Shown here piece by piece: positions 30,335 to 44,700 of a stretch of DNA of 64,000 nt. Position numbers and translations under genes: made by a program. The stretch spans positions 38,921,316 through 38,985,315 of the forward strand of contig OX459096.1 of assembly GCA_949775045.1 (NCBI GenBank). Reading direction: 5' to 3'. This DNA comes from Metridium senile (Eukaryota > Cnidaria > Anthozoa > Actiniaria > Metridiidae). Each line of letters begins with the position of its first letter. The first letter of the stretch is position 1. The notes below the pieces were generated by a model. That model was not told the origin of the DNA. It ran no database searches and was given only the letters and a program-made list of their open reading frames with translations.

Positions 30335-33300
30335 CTGTTAAGAAAAAGGTAATTAATATGCATTTTAAACTCTTAATCTTACTCTTATACTACTTCTTGT
30401 TACATGAAGGGGGAGGGACATCACCTTATACTACTTCTTGTTACATGAAGGGGGAGGAAGATCACCTTATACCACTTCTTGTTACATGAAGGGGAAGGAA
30501 GATCACCTTATACCACTTCTTGTTACATGAATGGTGTGGGAGATCACCTTATACTACTTCTTGTTACATGAAGGGGGAGGAAGATCACCTTATACCACTT
30601 CTTGTTACATGAAGGGGAAGGAAGATCACCTTATACTACTTCTTGTTACATGAAGGGGGAGGAAGATCACCTTATACCACTTCTTGTTACATGAAGGGGA
30701 AGGAAGATCACCTTATACCACTTCTTGTTACATGAAGGGGGAGGAAGATCACCTTATACTACTTCTTGTTACATGAAGGGGGAGGGAGATCACCTTATAC
30801 TACTTCTTGTTACATGAAGGGGGAGGGAGATCACCTTATACTACTTCTTGTTACATGAAGGGGAAGGAAGATCACCTTATACTACTTCTTGTTACATGAA
30901 GTGGGAGGGAGATCACCTTATACCACTTCTTGTTACATGAAGGGGGAGGGAGATCACCTAATACTATAATACCATGATCACCTCGGGTTCCATTGTTTTA
31001 AGAGGGACGTTATATCGCTAACATCCCTCTCCATGAATAGGAATGAGGGAAAATTAGAACTAATCTTCCCTCATTACTATGTATGAGGGAAAATTAGTTC
31101 TAATTTTCCCTCATACATAGTAATGAGGGAAAATTAGAACTAACTTTCCCTCATTACTATTCATGAGGTATATAGTCCCTCATATATTACAATCACCGGG
31201 ACTATCGTCGAAACAGATACGCTGTTCCGGAATTTACTTAACTTGTTATGGGGCCATACTTGATATCGCTGCACACTCCTACGCGTGTGGGAGGCATTTT
31301 TGTCATTGCGCATGTGTATAAAACTGACATTGAGAATCAAAAAAATCAAATCATCTACTTTAAAGTAACAAGGTGTTTATTTTATAATAGACCTTACATC
31401 ATACACCACAATATTAGCTTTCTTGATTTATTTAGGAAAATTTATATTAAATTTGACATTGTTTAATGTCGCTCCTTGAAGAATCCCTCCCAAACTAAAT
31501 CCCATGCTCGTTTATTTCCTCGGTGATCATGGTATTACAAACTAATACCATGACTTCTTCGGGATATTAGTGATTAAATGTCCCTCAGCCTCGGGAAGTT
31601 TAGTAAAAGTCCCACGGCCTGCGGCCTCGAGACTTCCACTAAACTTCCCTCTGCTTCGGGGACATTTAATCACTAATTTCCCTCAGTGCCATGGTATTAC
31701 TTATAATAATTCTTGCTACATGAAGGGGGAGGGAGATCACCTTATACTACTTCTTATTACATGAAGGGGGAGGAAGATCACCTTATACTACTTCTTGTTA
31801 CATGAAGGGGGAGGAAGATCAATGAATAATTACATTATAATACAATAATTACATTCCGTCGGCCTAAAGTTTATCAGTCTATGACTGTCACGAGTTATAC
31901 CGACGTTAAATAAGGTTACTTTACTTTTTTTTATGAAGGGGGAGGAAAATCACCTTATACTACTTCTTGTTACATGAAGGGGGAGGGTTCCTTGTCGAGC
32001 CCCAAACAACCAAGCTCAGGGGATTCACTGGAATAAATACAAGGTGAAGGTACGAGGGGTTTACGTTATATGATATGTACAAGTGGATAACTCACTTTGT
32101 GAATTGATTCAACAGTTCTGACACTAAGTGCCTTGTACCAGGCTGTTTGCCAGTCTGAAATATAAACACATTATCCTTTCAGTTGATCAGTCAAGTCGTA
32201 AAAAGAGACAAAAAAATTGGTGAAATTTGGCAATCAACTAGAAAAACTCGTGTAAAATATGTCGTAGAAACATGTACTGTACCTCTTTCTGTATTGAAGT
32301 AATGTAAGGTTTGTCTGTCCACCAAGGAAAGGCTACTTTAAATGACATTGGCTCTAGACCACCGTAGACTACATACACTCGTTGTGAGATCCGTTTACCA
32401 GCCTCTGGAAAAGAAATACAGTGCACAACATTTAGTAAACGAAAAGAGTAATATACTAAAAACACTGTCAACAAAAAGAAAAAGAAAGGCGAATAAGAAG
32501 AGAACAAACTAAAGGCAAGAAAAACGGAAACGAAATAAAATGAAGACAATTATTTTTATAACAAATATTCATTTGATACTTTCCGTGTATACGAACGTGT
32601 CTTTTGTTAAAAACGTATAGGGTCACATTAGATAACATGAAACTGCAGTATTGCCATAGCGAGCAAATTGCCCCTTTTTTATTAAGACATTTTGGGACCG
32701 GACACCCCCTTGCACCTTAACACCCCCTGACAAATTGCTGGATCCGCCCCTGATGATTGATTGATTGATGAACTCTATTTAAAGAAGGTTTAAAATTGTA
32801 TTTACAAAATACACCAGTTTAGCATAGCTAATTCTACACTCTGCCTTCTGTATATTGTATTTACCTTCAGCATACTTCATGGCTGTCTCCATGGCTAGTT
32901 TCCTGTCTGTATCCCATCGTTGTCTACCTGTTCCTGTCAGCGAGTCGAGATCATTCTCAGGTATCCATCCTTCCCACACGTACACTTCAAACTGGAAATC
33001 TAACAGGAATAGGGCTACAACGAGAACAAATCGAATTAGAAAACACAACGACAATTGCACAATTATGACGAGCGCCAGATTACCTGTACTATTTGTACAG
33101 GGAATCTGGTGCTCGTTATAATTGTGCAATTTTAAATGATGTAAATTGATGTAACAGTTGATGTAAATTGGTCTTAGACTAGTCTCCCCCACAGCCGTGT
33201 CAAGCCTCGTCACGCAACGTTCCCTAATCACACACACGTTAGTGGTGAGGGACACAGGAAGACCGACACTAATAACGGCTGCGAGGGAGACTAGTCTTAA

Positions 33301-36300
33301 AACAGGGGTGATTCTAATGTTTTTTCCGAGGTAAACGTTTTACTAAAAGATATCACGCAAAAAGCCTCGTTAATGTCTATCACCGTGTGAAAAATAACAA
33401 AGAAAAACAACCACTGACAAAACTAACAAACAAACAAACAATTAAAGAAGAAAACAACAACAATATTAAAAGTAGAAGTCTCATCTACAGCTCTGCTCGA
33501 TAAAGATAAAAGTTAAGTTTAATCCTCGCTATGAGAATATTTAGCTTCTCAGTGTCAGCTCCTTTAATGAACTTCTACAATAGAATTATCGTAATTCTAA
33601 ATACCAACAATTACTTTATCTCACCTGGTTGGGGTGTACTATACAAATCGTCTTGTAGGAAAGGAAACGTGCAGACTTTGTCATCAACCCTAGACGAACA
33701 TAATATCTCATTGGACAGGAACTTGGATGTTGCGCTGTTGAGCTCGAATAGTCGTGGCGTGAAGTGTTGCGGCGAAGGATCTAGAGAACAAATATTGCAG
33801 TGGTTAATATTTATCTAATGGTCCCCTTAACAGTCCTCTTCACAGTTCTCTGCGCCATCTTGAAAGGTAGCCGGGCCTTTGCATCGAAGCGAGACAAACG
33901 ATGAGCTTGCAATGATATAGAGACACGTAAATATTTTCCCCGCAAGGTGTTAAACGGGGTCTCTATCATTGCAAGCTCAACGTTCGTCTCGCTTTGATGA
34001 AAAGGCCTGGCTACCTTTCAAGACGGCGTAGAGAACTGTGAAGTGGACTATCATGGCTGATGAAAGGCTCAAGATTTGTTGATTCCTGTCGTCCATTTAT
34101 TCATTATTTCTTTCATATATCCCCCCCCCGATTCAATATCCACTCACTCGTTCACCCATTCATTTTTCCATCCTTCTTTCTTTTACTATATTTAATTCCC
34201 TTTTTCATCCATTCACTCAACCATCCATTCATCCATATTTTCATTAACTCGTTCCTTCATTATTCATTCATTCCTTCGTTCATTTATTTAATCCATGATT
34301 CATAAATGCTTTCTGACCTCAATAAAATACTTATTCATCAATTAAATAGTCTAACTCTTTTACTCCGACGAAGGGCTAAAGCTCGAAACGTCAGTAAAGT
34401 CAAGTCAACATTTTTTACAGTGTTACAAATTTTATTATAATACCTATCATCAATAAAATACTTTAAACGTCATTTCGACGGACTATACACTAAAATAAAT
34501 ACTGTTATTGAGTTAATCGGGTTTACGGAGACAATTGATGCATCGCAGCTATAAAAGTGCGAGTTTCAATTCGATGTTGGGTTTATTCTGATACGTCAAT
34601 CAATTTGGAGGCGGAGCTTACATCAAATCAACCAATGACTTAACGAGTTTACGCAGTAGCTGTTATTATAGTTATATGCAAATGATTTTGAACAATGGAT
34701 TCAAGTTGATGCTTTCGGGACAAGTTTTTGTTTTTGCCCAAGATCCGTGACTTCAATCCATTGTTTGAAAACATATAACTGTAATAACAGCTTTTTGCTA
34801 GTCGCGATGCAACGATTACCGCGTTAAATTAAAAGGCTGAGCAGCTATTATATAATATGTTCTCACCATTGATAAGTCCACAGTAGTACTTCTTCCCTCC
34901 CAACGCTTTAAAGAACGCATCCGGTTCGTTGGATTCTTCGACCTCTGTTAATACTATGGATGATGCATTCTCGATGTTGCACTCCAAGGGCTTCCTTTAA
35001 AACAAAACATGATATATCGTTTTACTTCCATATAGTACAAAGAAGGAGTATTGATTACGCTACGGTTTGGGCTGCATGAACTGGAATAGACCTCTTTACT
35101 TCCGTATGCAAATTGACCATTTCAGACCACGTGTCATTCCCTTGAGAATTGTTCTTTTATGATGAACGTGTTATATCTTTTATGTGTGAAAGAAACAATT
35201 CCAAAGGGTAGCATCATGTGATCTGAAATGGGACAACAAACACGGAAGGTAAAGAGGTCTATTCAAATCGATTCGTAAGCTCACGCGACCATTTACTCTA
35301 CGAGAAGAGAAGAGATGAGTTAAGTTTTGTTATATCGTACTTTTCCTGTATGAACTTTGCTGCAACTAAGACGTTCTTCCTACACCCCTCTGTAGCTTTA
35401 CATCCATACCACACGTAGATCTGTTCCTCACGACACAGTAAAAGAACGAAACATCCTCGTGATCGTAGAGATGAACACCTGTACAAAACAACGATATAAA
35501 AATCATAACAAACAAGATATTAAAACAAACAAGAAAAACATTTACCCTGATGATGGGCGAGTAGCCGAAAGCTTGGTTAAAATATAATCAATAAGGTTGA
35601 TAAAACGTTTCTTTTTAAAAAGAAAAACAATGACAACAAACAAACAAACAAATAAAAGAAAAACAACAAATGTACGAGCAGATGATAAAGGAACACGCCA
35701 TCGAATAAAAAACAGTGCAATAAGAAACAAACAAAAAAGTAACTCAAACAAACAAACAAACAAACACAAAATTAAGAACAAAAGCCAACGAACGAACGTG
35801 AGCCTCGCTCACACTCACTACCGCTACATCAGTTTAATATTGACACACAACACACAAATTCGCTCACATCCAGATAAGCATGAAAAATACCATCCTGACA
35901 TTGAAAAGAACTACACATCAATCAAATCAACTCACATATAATCTATAGGGACTCGCAACGCGGACCACAGCGGTGAGGGGCGCGCGGTAAACCATTACAC
36001 CACTCAACATTACAAAATAACAAAACAATCAATAAACGAACAGAAGTAGATATAGCACAGGTACATTTTGAGACAAATGACTAAACGAACAGAAGTAGAT
36101 ATAGCACAGGTACATTTTTAGACAATTGACTAAACGAGTAGAAGTAGATATAGCACAGGTATATTTTAGACAATTGACTAAACGAGTAGAAGTAGATATA
36201 GCACAGGTATATTTTAGACAATTGACTAAACGAGTAGAAGTAGATATAGCACAGGTATATTTTAGACAATTGACTAAACGAGTAGAAGTAGATATAGCAC

Positions 36301-39300
36301 AGGTACATTTTAGACAATTGTCTAAACGAACAGATAAAGTAGCACACATACAGGTAGATACAGTAGAGGTAGAGGTACATTTTAGACACCATACTTACGT
36401 TGCCTTCACTTGTACTAAGCATCCTTCACCTGATTCTTCGTTACGTAAACAATAAAGACGAGTAATCGATGTGTCTAAACATAAAAGGCAAGATTATATT
36501 TGTTATATACAATTGCTCAAATAGTACCACTTGCAGACAGACAGACAGACAGACAGACAAAGATCTGCTCAGACCAACAGACATACAAGTGAGCGACGGA
36601 TATCAGACAGATAGACAGACAGACAAACAGGGAGGCAGACAGACAGACAGGGAGGTAGGCACACAGACACACAAAGATCTACACAGACACACAGGCCGTG
36701 AAATAGACAGACAGATAGACAGACAAACAAACAGGGAGGCAGACAGAAAGACACACAGACAGACACACAGACAGACAAGCAGACCGACAGATACACAGAC
36801 AGGCAGGGAGGCAGACATACAATGAGACACAGAAACAAGCATACTAAGCTATACATAAAGCATATGTTATATTTACCAGAAAGTCGTTCAATGTTCTCAG
36901 AGACATGTGATTTCCTGTAAAGTAATGACACCAAGATTCGTGAGTATCCCAACAACTTGAACTGTCACAGTGTGGAAGATCGAAGCAGAATACTACTAAT
37001 ATTAACGTTATGAAAATATTGTAGAAGGATATAAGAAGGAAAAAGAAGGAAATATTGTATAAAGGAATAATGGATAATGAAAAATTGAAACTAGGTACAA
37101 TGTAATGGGAAACAATTGAAAATAAATGATGAATGTTAAGAAACAACGGGAATATATAATGGTACTTCAATTATTCTGCTTCCATCCCCAGCAATTGTGG
37201 ATCACAACACGTACCACACCCATGCAACAATTATGTTGAATTAACGACCATGCAAGAGATCAGTACACATAGTACTGATAGTACTACTATAAACCTATTT
37301 AAAAAATAGCAATCAAAACTACAGTCCACACTCAGAAGTCTGCAAAGGGAGCCGGCATTTCTTCTCTTGTTCTTGATTGATATTGTTATTCATAGCATAT
37401 TTTGGTTGTACGTGTTTTTGTTATGGGACCATATTAACAAGTTGTTGCAGTGGTAGATGATAAAACAAACATTTCTTGAAAAGATTTGTAATAATTCAAC
37501 ACATTATTACCGGCATCCTTTGCAGTCTCAGAGCGTTTTTTGAAACAGGAGTATATATATATATATATAACTCACACAACACACATGGATACATCATCAC
37601 CATCTTCCACAACACGATATGAACAATAGCCTGCATAGCTTGCTCTGGGAGAGGGGGAGGGGAGAAGGTTAGGGGATGAGGGAGGAGTCACTCCTCTTCC
37701 CCTCCCCTTGAGAGTCTGGCTACGCAGGCTATATGAACAATATATAAACATGCATGACATGACAGTACTTTAAGTATATAAGTTATATAACATAGCAACA
37801 CCCATGCGACAATGCAATACAACGACCTTACATCAATAACACATAAGTACAAACAGTATATCCGTGAACCATTATAGGAATACCATTTAGTGCAATCATT
37901 TTATGCTCCCTAATTTTATTGTTTTGTATTGTGTAGCATTATTTTGTACGTAATATGTTGAATATGAGCGACCGATCTATATGGGATATACAACGATCTA
38001 TATAGGATATACAACGATCTATATGGGATATACAACGATCTATATGGGATATACAACGATCTGTATAGGATATACAACGATCTATATGGGATATACAACG
38101 ATCTATATGGGATATACAACGATCTATATGGGATATACAACGATCTGTATAGGATATACAACGATCTATATGGGATATACAACGATCTATATGGGATATA
38201 TACAACGATCTATATGAGATATACAACGATCTATATGGGATATACAACGATCTATATGGGATATACAACGATCTATATGGGATATACAACAATCTATATG
38301 GGATATATACAACGATCTATACGGGATATATACAACGATCTATATGAGATATACAACGATCTATATGGGATATACAACGATCTATATGGGATATACAACG
38401 ATCTATATGGGATATACAACGATCTATATGGGTTATACAACGATCTTTATGGGATATACAACGATCTATATGGGATATACAACGATCTATATGGGATATA
38501 CAACGATCTATATGAGATATACAACGATCTATATGGGATATACAACGATCTATATGGGATATACAACGATCTATATGGGATATACAACGATCTATATGGG
38601 ATATACAACAATCTATATGGGATATATACAACGATCTATATGGGATATATACAACGATCTATATGAGATATACAACGATCTATATGGGATATACAACGAT
38701 CTATATGGGATATACAACGATCTATATGGGATATACAACGATCTATATGGGATATACAACGATCTATATGGGATATACAACGATCTATATGGGTTATACA
38801 ACGATCTTTATGGGATATACAACGATCTATATGGGATATACAACGATCTATATGGGATATACAACGATCTATATGAGATATACAACGATCTATATGGGAT
38901 ATACAACGATCTATATGGGATATACAACGATCTATATGGGATATACAACGATCTATATGGGATATATACAACGATCTATATGGGATATATACAACGATCT
39001 ATATGAGATATACAACGATCTATATGGGATATACAACGATCTATATGGGATATACAACGATCTATATGGGATATACAACGATCTATATGGGATATACAAC
39101 AATCTATATGGGATATATACAACGATCTATATGGGATATATACAACGATCTATATGGGATATAAAACGATCTATATGGGATATACAACGATCTATATGGG
39201 ATATACAACGATCTATATGGGATATATACAACGATCTATATGGGATATACAACGATCTATATGGGATATATACAACGATCTATATGGGATATACAACGAT

Positions 39301-41364
39301 CTATATGGGATATATACAACGATCTATATGGGTTATACAACGATCTATATGGGATATACAACGATCTATATGGGATATACAACGAGTCGAAGGCAGATCG
39401 GACGCGACTATTATATGGTATGATTTCTTTTGTCAATTTCTCACGAATTATTAATGAGTTTTATAATATTATAGGTATATACATACTGTTTGCACTCTAC
39501 AATATCAACAATAACAATACAGCAACACGACTGCTAACACCACATCAAGGTATTTCAGTTAAAATACTCAAATTCATGCAAAAGCGCGTACGAACGAACG
39601 ATGAAAGACGTAAGATAGCCACGTACAAATAAGACAGATTACTTTCTTATTTACTTGAATTACAGTAAGAACATTTATCCTAGTAGTTTAGTTGAGGCTG
39701 TAACAGCCTATTAAACTTACGCATCGGCGTTGAACCAACACTTGGTAGTACTGTTATGAAGATAGAACATGGTTATACGTTAGTTATTTTAACATTATTA
39801 TCATCTGGAACAATAGTATTACTTTAATTCCTTCAATTTTAGTTCTTTTTAGTCTAGATGTTCGATTAGTACATGCAGTCGATCATGTATTAGCATGTTA
39901 GACTGCGCAATATTAAGTAATAAATATTATTGTTAATATTAAGTAATAAATATTAGTACGCCAACAACGTTATTTTTGAAAGGTAATAGAATGAAATTTG
40001 TAACACCGTAAAAATATTAAGTTGGCTTTATTTTTGTTTTAGTTTATCAGAAAATTTTAATTGATTTTGCGTTAAAGGCCTGGGCAAACGGTTTCAACAT
40101 TTGCTTCAACATCCGTTCGATTTTGTTGAATGGCAATGTTTAATCGCTTTTAAACATCGATTCAACATGTTTCAACAATGTTGAGTTTAAAAGCGTGTAA
40201 ACATTGCCATTCAACAAAATCGAAAGGATGTTGAAGCAAATGTTTGCCCGGGCCTTTAGATTTAGATAAATTGAATTTCTATTTCAAGGAGATCGTGTCA
40301 CAAGTGTGTAATTTATCATTTGTAAGTTCATTTTTACCTAGAAATATATTGGTTAGTTCGTTAAGTGTTAAAAGGAATGTTAGCATGCGTCTCATCTGGA
40401 TAGTTTTTCGCCGGGATAGGACGCAGGCTACTGAATGTTTGCTTTGAGAAGATGTTATGAGGAAGTAATGACCGGGAATCATTTGTTAGTACATTCAGTA
40501 TATTCATCAGTTAGTTGTACAGTAGTTGAATGGTTGTTCAAGGAGATGTCACAGAAATGCAATTGATTGTCTGGTGGGTGGTTTGTTCATTGAGTTGTTT
40601 ATAAAGGTATTATTGAGATGTAATTCTGTATTCATAGGGTATTTGTTGTATTAGATGTAAATCAGAGAACTGTAGCGTTACATAGAAATGCGTTTGAGGT
40701 AATGATGGTGGGTTTGATTGCATCGCGATGTTTGGTCTACAGATAGAATGTACGTCAAATACCACAATGGACTTTGAGCCGTAACATCACTGAAGTCATA
40801 ATATGACTGAAATGAGTGTCCTGGTCAATGCATTAAATCATCCATTAATACCGAAAGCATAAAATACTTTCTTACTTTCCCGCGTGTAGAATCATGGATC
40901 CTTTGAAGTGACTAAGGAATGACGGAGGTTCTTTGCCTTGTACAACTCGTACCTGAGATAGAAACATTCCGTTAGCACCTTTTTAACATGTAAGCCGTGT
41001 AAAACAAGTGTACAAATGTATTTACCTTAAAACTGCCTGACCACTTGCCTGGCTAACTATCTAGCTGACTGGCTGGCTAACGAACTAATTCAAATCAAAT
41101 CAAATCAAATTTATTGCTCACTAAATTAACATTAAATTTGACAATTTTACAGTAAACATTACTTCTGAGTCAAGAAAAACAAAGAACTAGTCGGTGTAAG
41201 AGTGTTTGCACTGTTCTGTATAAGTAAATATAGTTTTTGTACGTCAAGTGTGCCTGTTTATGTTGTCTGTTTATGAACACGTCTATTCACACCATATTTC
41301 CACACGTCGCAGAAGGGTTATCAATTCAGTTTATCTTTGTACATTATCCTCGTCAACCCGATTA

Positions 41365-41454
<90 letters not shown>

Positions 41455-41733
41455 AGTTTTCCTTGTATACCAGTCTTTCTGTCTGTCTTCATGTCTGTAC
41501 GATTTTGTTCTGTCTGTTAGTCTGTTTGTCCAATAACCTATCCGTCTGTCTGTCTGTCTGCCTGCCTGCCTGCTAGTCTTGTCTGTCTGTCAGTCAGTCT
41601 TCAGTCCTTGTATATCTGTCAGTCTTTCTGTTTGTCTGTCTGTCTGTACGATTTTGTTCTGTCTGTTAGTCTGTTTGTCCAATAACCTATCCGTCTGTCT
41701 GCTTGCTAGTCCTGTCTATCTACTAGCCTTCCA

Positions 41734-41772
<39 letters not shown>

Positions 41773-44700
41773 CGCCAGTGTTTATGTCTGTTCTGTTAGC
41801 CTCTGTTTATCAATTAACTATTTATCTATCTGTCCGTGTCTGCCTGCTAGTCTTGTCTATCTAGTAGCCTTCCAGTCTATCTTTAACAAATTAACAAACC
41901 AGTGTTTCCATCTGTCTGTGTTTATCCTTACAATATCTATACATAACGCAGCATACCTGAGGTCCTCTTTCTTCGTCCAGTTCTACAGCCATAACAGCAG
42001 CAGCTCCTTTCTCGTTCACTGTACAGTCATTACCTTGCCAGAAATAGTAGACAGTACGTACACGACCAGCGATAGTCGATCGACAACGAGACTTACGGTC
42101 TTTGGCTATACGATCATTCATGACGTAATAGGCCCATCGAATCACGTACCCCTCACCTAATAAAACAATAGACTGATTGATGTACACCTGTTTCAATAAA
42201 CGTTGACAATCTGGAAATGGATTATCTGAGACCGACAGGAATTGTGGGAGTTGTTAATATTGATGTTTATTTATTATTGTATTAATGTGATTCTGCACCA
42301 TTTGAACGTTAGATATAAACATAGTTTATAGAGGGGACTGGTTAGGAAACCTTTTGATGTACTTCTTTGTTTGCATTTCGAAGTTGAACCGGTCTTGACC
42401 GTGCACAACTTTTTCTATATGGCCGATTGCAAAATGAGTCAACATCAACTTTTTCTATGAGATTATTGTAAGGAATATTGTAATGTTTGTTCTAAATCTT
42501 TGAGTATTTTGATGCAACAGCAAAATAATCATTGTTGGTCTGTTCACTCAGACGTATAAGATTATGCACGGTCACGCTTGAAAAAAAGGGCTTCCTAACC
42601 ATTTCCCTCTTTTAACTATGATATAAACCACGCGCTGACAATAAAGTAGGTTCCATATTTTTGTTTGTAAACTTCTAACCAATTGTGTGATTACTAACCT
42701 GAATGAAAATGTCCTACATTAGCTGGTGGTAGTTCGTAATGTCGATATTCATTGATATGCCATACAGTTAAACCGACCGTCGTACAAAGATTGCCTTCTT
42801 TAAAGTAGTCACCAGTCCACCGTGTTGCTATTCCGTGACCACGCCCTACATTCACCCCTTCAAATACTTCGCCTTTTACTGGTTCAAGGTTCCCCATCAT
42901 GACTTTGGGGTCACAAGGCTTCAACTCAACAGGGATATGTTTCTGAAAACAAAAACAGTATTACATTGTATAACTTATTTCATAGTTACGCAATATTCAC
43001 TGAAAAGATGATCTGGAAACCATAGGTTTTCTTTGATTAAGTGTTTGCAATTAGCGTTTATGTTTAGCGTTTATTTTCGTCTACAAACCTTCACATTTAC
43101 AAACGATAAAAATATAATAATAAAAATAGAAATAGTCGCTGGTACCCGTGGTATAGATGCTAAAAACAGCGTGATGCGCAAAAGTATGACCACTTTTAAT
43201 ATATTCGCATACTTCTATGCACTGACTTTATGCTGCGAAACGAGTTTTTACACGCCTTATTCAGTAAAATCAGACATCTTCACATCAAATGTGTCTGTTT
43301 AAAGTACAAACTCCCGTGCATAGAAGTATGCGAATACATTAAATGGGGTCATACTTTTGCGCCTCGCGCTGTAACAAGCTAAGATATATTTACCTTGATA
43401 ATCAACTCTCCACTGCTAGGGTGTCCTTTCATCTTGATGATCTTGGTAGGATCTGGCCAGTCCAGGAATTTCTCTCTGAATAGAATCGTCTCGGCCTTCT
43501 CATGTAATCGAGCAAATAACGCCCATGGGGGTCGTGCTGGGGAGGTTTTGTTATCGTCGTTATTGGGTGTTACATCCTGTGCTTTTCCATATGGATACAG
43601 CGGGTTGTAGATTCCAGCAGGCTCGAAGGGACTTTCAAATAGCTGTTTACCAAGGGCGAAGACTGTTTTACGTTGACCAGACAAGGAATGTTGCCCATTC
43701 CATACGTACAGCTCTGAACCAAAGTCGAAAACTAATACCTGGGTTAAATGAAACACTATATCAAGAAAATTAGAAGAATGCTTACAAAAACAACTCAATA
43801 CTACATTTGTATACAACAGTGTAACCACCACTATACATTAGAGCCGAACAGCCGTTGATCAAAATCTGAGTTACAGGTCGAAATAGATATTATATGTTGG
43901 TCTGATCCGCGGTATATTAAAATGTGTATGAGTATATGACCGTCGCGGAGTAAAGCAATTAAAGTAATTGCAATTATAGAAGGACGAAATACTTCTCTCC
44001 TTTCAGAAATAAATCATGATCATATATAAACATAACTACCCTGACGTTTCAAGCTTTACTCTTTCGTCGGAGTAAAAATGATGTAAGGAAAGCTGACATC
44101 TAAGTTCTAAAGTAATTCTAGTTTGTACCTCTTTTGTGTCTAGTATGGAGACTTGAGGGAGATGCCCACACATGGTATCAATGGGTGTTAAGGAAGGAGG
44201 ATCTGTCCAGTGAACTTTATATACCATATTAGTCTTGGTTACGCCTTTCTCGTACTCTTCATCAACGGGAATACAATCAGCAGCTAGAGAATACAAAAAC
44301 AACTATGATTATCATCATCATCACCATCACCGACCATCCTTGCGATTATTATTAGCAGATATCATTACCGATATCATGGGCATCAATCATCATCAACAGT
44401 ATATATATCGCTATCACCAACATTCTTTTACTTCGCATCATCATCATCGTATTCAACTTCGTAATCATTAACAGTATCGCTATCATCAACATTCTTTTAC
44501 TTCGCATCATCATCATCGTGTTCAAATTCGTAATCATTAACAGTATCGCTATCATCAACATTCTTTACTTCGCGTCATCATCATCGTTATCATCATCATC
44601 ATCAACAGTATCGCTATCATCAACATTCTTTACTTCGTGTCATCATCATCGTTATCATCATCATCATCAACAGTATCGCTATCATCAACATTCTTTACTT

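Larger units (their letters stand above)
30381..31990. repeat. 41-bp minisatellite in a supervillin intron, split by foldback elements
   Basis: A unit ACCTTATACTACTTCTTGTT then ACATGAAGGGGGAGGAAGATC is repeated about 14 times (30381-30966) and continues at 31700-31827 and 31945-31990. The array is interrupted by two foldback elements (30967-31537, 31543-31699). Confidence 0.9.

Noticed and set aside
36569..36955. Cysteine-rich VCLSVCL frames
   Set aside because: AGAC/TCTG microsatellite translation. Only the 38-bp segment 36877-36914 is a real supervillin micro-exon.
37916..39632. Long open frames with YTTIYMG / YNDLYGI repeats on both strands
   Set aside because: They are translations of the 21-bp minisatellite, whose period is a multiple of three and so leaves several frames open; intronic to supervillin.
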